From positions 1 through 16,406 of the forward strand of contig JBDHZU010000031.1 in the NCBI GenBank assembly GCA_039812085.1: DNA of 16,406 nt. The letters run 5' to 3'. Source of the stretch: JBDHZU01 sp039812085 (GTDB taxonomy: Bacteria > Actinomycetota > Actinomycetes > S36-B12 > UBA10799). Shown here one piece after another: positions 13,647 to 16,406 of the stretch. How positions within the stretch are numbered: the first letter of the stretch is position 1; every line of letters begins with the position of its first letter. A model generated the notes under the pieces. That model did not search any database and was not told the DNA's origin. It saw only the letters and a list, made by a program, of their open reading frames with translations. The translations under genes and the position numbers were made by a program.

Positions 13647-16274
13647 ATGGCGACCAGAACGCCCACTACGGGTTCATCGGGTAAGCGTTCGAGCACGCGC
13701 TCGAGCTCGAGTAGTCGACGATCGTCGGCCAGCTCTCGCTCGACGCGTTCCGGTTCGTCACGCTCTGGCTCATCGGCGGGCTCACGTTCCGCGAGTAACT
13801 CACGCAGCAGCTCGACTTCTCGGGCGGCGAAGAACCGCACAACCAAGAAGCCCAGCAAGGCTCCAGCCAAACGCAGCGGGTTCGCGGTTGTCGTTGCCGG
13901 TATTAGTCGTTCCATCATGGCGGCCTGGATGGCTGTGGCCCACACCGTTGGTGCCAGCGTCCGGGCTTTCGGAATTGATGCCCAAGGAGTCCGACCACAG
14001 GACCGCCGAGATGGTGTGGGGCTCGGACTATGGGTTGCTGGCGGACTGATCCTGGTCAGCGCCTGGTTCGGGATGTTGGGAAGCGTTGGTACGGGGATCA
14101 CCACCATGGTCCGTACTGGGATCGGTTCCCTGGTCATGGTGGCGCCACTCGTTCTCTTTGTCGCCGGTTGGCGAGTTTTGCGTAAGCCCACCGTTCGATT
14201 ACCCCGCAACACTTTCTGGGGCTGGATCTTGACGGGTCTGTCCACGCTGGCCCTCTGGCAATGCCTCACGACGGCCAATCCCAGCGATGGTCCCGCTGCA
14301 CTTCGCGCAAGTGGCGGCTGGGTGGGCTGGTTGATCACCTCGCCGTTCCTCGCCCTGCTCGGCAGTCTGCTCGCTGGCTTACTCGCTCTTACCGGAATCG
14401 TCATCGGTCTGCTGCTGGTTGCGGACGTGTCCATCGCGGAAAGCTTCGAACGGGCAAAAGCGGCTGTTGGCATGGGGGAGCCGTCCGACGAATCAGACAC
14501 CGTTGATGTTTCCGATTCGTCGATGGCTGACGAGGGCACTGATTCCCCGCCTCGGGCATCGCGCTCCCGTGCTCGCCGGGCCGGTGCTGGACTGGCTGCT
14601 CGATTTGGTCTGGGCAAACCAACCGCTGATGAACCCATTGAGTTAGTGGAAGACGAACCGTTCGCCTCGGTGTTAAGCGGGGCGACGGCAACTGCTGATG
14701 TCAGCGATGCTCCTGCTGCTTCTCCTGACATCACGTCTATCGATCTGACGCCAGTAGGGGATGTCACACCAATCGAGCCGCAACAGTTGGCGCTCGAAGG
14801 TGGGGGGATTTACCAACTTCCTGCGCCGAACATGTTGAAGCCAGGTGCTACTGCGAAGACTCACACCAAGGCCAATGAGCGCGTCGTCGCTGCTTTGACG
14901 GGAGTCTTGGAGCAGTTCGAGGTAGACGCCAAGGTCACCGGTTTCACTCGTGGTCCGACAGTGACCCGCTACGAAGTCGAAGTGGGTCCGGGAGTCAAAG
15001 TCGAGCGGATCGCGAGCTTGTCCGGAAATATTGCTTACGCGGTCGCCTCTGCCGATGTGCGCATCTTGTCGCCTATCCCGGGCAAGTCGGCAATCGGTGT
15101 TGAGATCCCCAACAGTGATCGTGAACTCGTCAGCCTGGGTGACGTGCTGCGATCGAATGCAGCTACCTCTGACCATCATCCGATGGTCGCGGGCTTGGGT
15201 AAGGACGTCGAAGGCGGATTCATCTGCGCCAACCTGGCCAAGATGCCGCACGTACTGGTCGCGGGTGCCACCGGTGCAGGTAAGAGCAGTTGCATTAACT
15301 CGCTGATCACGTCAGTGCTGATGCGGGCGACTCCGGATGAAGTTCGAATGATCCTCATCGACCCCAAGCGGGTCGAACTGACGATCTACGAAGGTGTGCC
15401 GCATCTCATTACTCCGATCGTGACCAACCCAAAGCAGGCCAGCGACATCTTGCAGTGGGTCGTCAAGGAGATGGAAGTTCGTTACAACGACCTTTCCGAG
15501 TTCGGCTTCCGACACATTAAGGACTTCAATGCCGCCGTGCGGGCGGGCAAGGTCAAGCTGCCGCCGGGTGATCCGCGGACTTTGACGCCCTACCCGTACT
15601 TGATGGTGGTCGTGGACGAGTTGGCCGATCTGATGATGGTCGCTCCGCGCGATGTGGAAGACGCGATTGTTCGGATCACGCAGTTGGCGCGTGCCGCCGG
15701 TATCCACCTGGTGCTCGCCACGCAGCGACCAAGCGTTGATGTGGTGACTGGATTGATCAAGGCCAATGTGCCTAGCCGATTGGCGTTCGCTACTTCCTCC
15801 ATGGCTGATAGCCGGGTCATTCTTGACCAACCAGGTGCAGAGAAGCTGGTCGGTCAAGGCGACGGACTCTTCTTGCCTATGGGAGAAAGCAAGCCACTGC
15901 GTGTGCAAGGCGCGTTCGTCTCCGAAAGTGAAATCCGAGCAATCGTCGAACATTGCAAACAACAGATGGATCCTGAGTATCGAGATGATGTTCTGGCTAC
16001 CAAGTCCGGTGCGGGCAAGCCTGCCGAAGACATCGGTGACGATCTTGATGTCGTGCTGGAAGCGGCCGAACTGGTTGTGCTCAGCCAATTCGGATCGACC
16101 TCGATGTTGCAGCGCAAGCTCAAGATCGGGTTCGCCAAGGCTGGGCGCATGATGGATATTTTGGAAAGCCGCGGCATTGTGGGTCCATCCGAAGGCGCAA
16201 AGGCGCGCGAGGTGCTGGTTACTGCCGATGATCTACCGGCTGTGCTGGCAGATCTGCGTGGAGATACCCAGTAG
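13647..16274 (+). CDS. ftsK: DNA translocase FtsK/SpoIIIE
   Basis: This encodes 875 residues from the ATG at 13647, fixed by the leaderless -10; an in-frame TTG at 13623 overlaps that promoter. FtsK pumps DNA at the septum so that chromosome termini are cleared before division. Residues about 8-60 are a Ser/Arg-rich, low-complexity tail and then a Lys/Arg-rich stretch. Four or five membrane helices follow (about 78-101, 124-144, 158-178, 190-207, 228-261), then a Ser/Asp/Ala-rich linker. The motor has Walker A GATGAGKS (540-547) and Walker B VVVDE (654-658), with LATQRPSVDVVTGLIKANVP typical of the family. The last ~65 residues (QFGSTSMLQRKLKIGFAKAG to the end) form the winged-helix gamma domain that reads KOPS-like polarity sequences. 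All motifs are intact, so this is a functional full-length copy. Confidence 0.96.
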   Translation: MATRTPTTGSSGKRSSTRSSSSSRRSSASSRSTRSGSSRSGSSAGSRSASNSRSSSTSRAAKNRTTKKPSKAPAKRSGFAVVVAGISRSIMAAWMAVAHTVGASVRAFGIDAQGVRPQDRRDGVGLGLWVAGGLILVSAWFGMLGSVGTGITTMVRTGIGSLVMVAPLVLFVAGWRVLRKPTVRLPRNTFWGWILTGLSTLALWQCLTTANPSDGPAALRASGGWVGWLITSPFLALLGSLLAGLLALTGIVIGLLLVADVSIAESFERAKAAVGMGEPSDESDTVDVSDSSMADEGTDSPPRASRSRARRAGAGLAARFGLGKPTADEPIELVEDEPFASVLSGATATADVSDAPAASPDITSIDLTPVGDVTPIEPQQLALEGGGIYQLPAPNMLKPGATAKTHTKANERVVAALTGVLEQFEVDAKVTGFTRGPTVTRYEVEVGPGVKVERIASLSGNIAYAVASADVRILSPIPGKSAIGVEIPNSDRELVSLGDVLRSNAATSDHHPMVAGLGKDVEGGFICANLAKMPHVLVAGATGAGKSSCINSLITSVLMRATPDEVRMILIDPKRVELTIYEGVPHLITPIVTNPKQASDILQWVVKEMEVRYNDLSEFGFRHIKDFNAAVRAGKVKLPPGDPRTLTPYPYLMVVVDELADLMMVAPRDVEDAIVRITQLARAAGIHLVLATQRPSVDVVTGLIKANVPSRLAFATSSMADSRVILDQPGAEKLVGQGDGLFLPMGESKPLRVQGAFVSESEIRAIVEHCKQQMDPEYRDDVLATKSGAGKPAEDIGDDLDVVLEAAELVVLSQFGSTSMLQRKLKIGFAKAGRMMDILESRGIVGPSEGAKAREVLVTADDLPAVLADLRGDTQ

Positions 16275-16331
16275 CCCTCGGTCGAGTTGGCTGTCGTGGT
16301 TTGCGCAATTCTTTGGCCGTTGGGCCGGGGC

Positions 16332-16343
16332 TACGCTTGACGG
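16332..16343 (+). promoter_or_regulatory. Predicted leaderless promoter of rimO
   Basis: TACGCT (16332-16337) fits TANNNT and ends 6 nt before the GTG at 16344. No Shine-Dalgarno is visible in the 69-nt gap after ftsK. A -35 is not evident. Confidence 0.55.
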
Positions 16344-16406
16344 GTGGTTGAACCCAAGCGAGTCGCCGTTGTCACCCTTGGCTGTGCTCGAAATGAAGTC
16401 GATTCG
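16344..16406 (+). CDS. rimO: Ribosomal protein S12 methylthiotransferase RimO, N-terminus only (3' end outside window)
   Basis: Only 21 codons lie in the window: VVEPKRVAVVTLGCARNEVD plus Ser, with the first residue read as Met from GTG. VTLGCARNEVDS is the hallmark opening of the UPF0004 domain of MiaB/RimO radical-SAM methylthiotransferases. The Cys is the first of three that ligate the auxiliary iron-sulfur cluster. The NEVDS form favours RimO (beta-methylthiolation of an Asp of S12) over MiaB. A rimO gene next to ftsK is common in actinobacteria. The radical-SAM CxxxCxxC and TRAM domain are outside the window, so the call rests on the N-terminus and context. Confidence 0.82.
   Translation, partial: MVEPKRVAVVTLGCARNEVDS

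Noticed and set aside
13700..13711. Palindrome CTCGAGCTCGAG
   Set aside because: It lies within the Ser-rich coding tail of ftsK, where repeated Ser/Arg codons readily produce such palindromes.
13604..14767. 387-codon open frame on the minus strand opposite ftsK, rich in Arg, Glu, Pro and Ser
   Set aside because: It lies fully opposite the clear ftsK N-terminal and membrane region. Its composition mirrors the Ser/Arg-rich codons on the other strand, and it has no recognisable motif. It is a shadow frame of GC-rich coding sequence.
15312..16088. 258-codon minus-strand open frame opposite the ftsK motor domain
   Set aside because: The plus strand here encodes Walker A/B and conserved FtsK motifs. 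The opposite frame is His/Asp-rich noise.

Overview
The window looks like chromosomal DNA of a moderately high-GC actinobacterium (Actinomycetota); no genus can be named from the sequence alone. The case rests on three things: the dapA-rnj-ftsK-rimO block with thyX beside it, a glpD-tetR-flavoprotein group laid out like Mycobacterium tuberculosis Rv2249c-Rv2250c-Rv2251, and several starts that look leaderless, with a TANNNT hexamer 6-8 nt before the ATG/GTG. I see no tRNA, rRNA, insertion sequence, phage gene or CRISPR array.

Left part (1-7187). The window opens inside an alanine-rich helical protein gene. A strong hairpin follows and overlaps the start of a polytopic membrane protein of unknown function. 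Then come a canonical FAD-dependent glycerol-3-phosphate dehydrogenase (GlpD) and a TetR regulator, overlapping by 4 nt on the minus strand. Divergent from them is an FAD enzyme of the alkyl-dihydroxyacetonephosphate synthase (AGPS) family. The tetR start carries a clear operator-like palindrome that overlaps its predicted -10 box. The AGPS-like gene converges, with a 3-nt gap, on a second GlpD-family gene whose substrate-site motif is altered. Together these suggest a regulated glycerol-3-phosphate/DHAP and possibly ether-lipid module.

Middle part (7188-10918). thyX (flavin-dependent thymidylate synthase) is on the minus strand. The 358-nt divergent region beyond it holds a compact cobalamin riboswitch: P1, P3, P4, P6, the B12 box, a P13 hairpin and a loop-loop complementarity. 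It controls two tightly coupled genes. The first encodes a secreted alpha-alpha-toroid protein. The second encodes a secreted DUF4430-like domain on a Ser/Thr/Gly/Pro-rich stalk with a C-terminal membrane anchor. These are the two domain types that make up animal transcobalamin and intrinsic factor, here on separate polypeptides under B12 control. I propose a split, surface-tethered, transcobalamin-like corrinoid capture system, the most interesting content of the window.

Right part (10919-16406). Housekeeping genes follow on the plus strand: dapA (lysine/diaminopimelate synthesis), rnj (RNase J, overlapping dapA by 4 nt), ftsK (DNA translocase) and the first 21 codons of rimO. dapA, ftsK and rimO each have their own predicted leaderless promoter, so they probably do not depend on the B12 operon, although read-through into dapA is possible.
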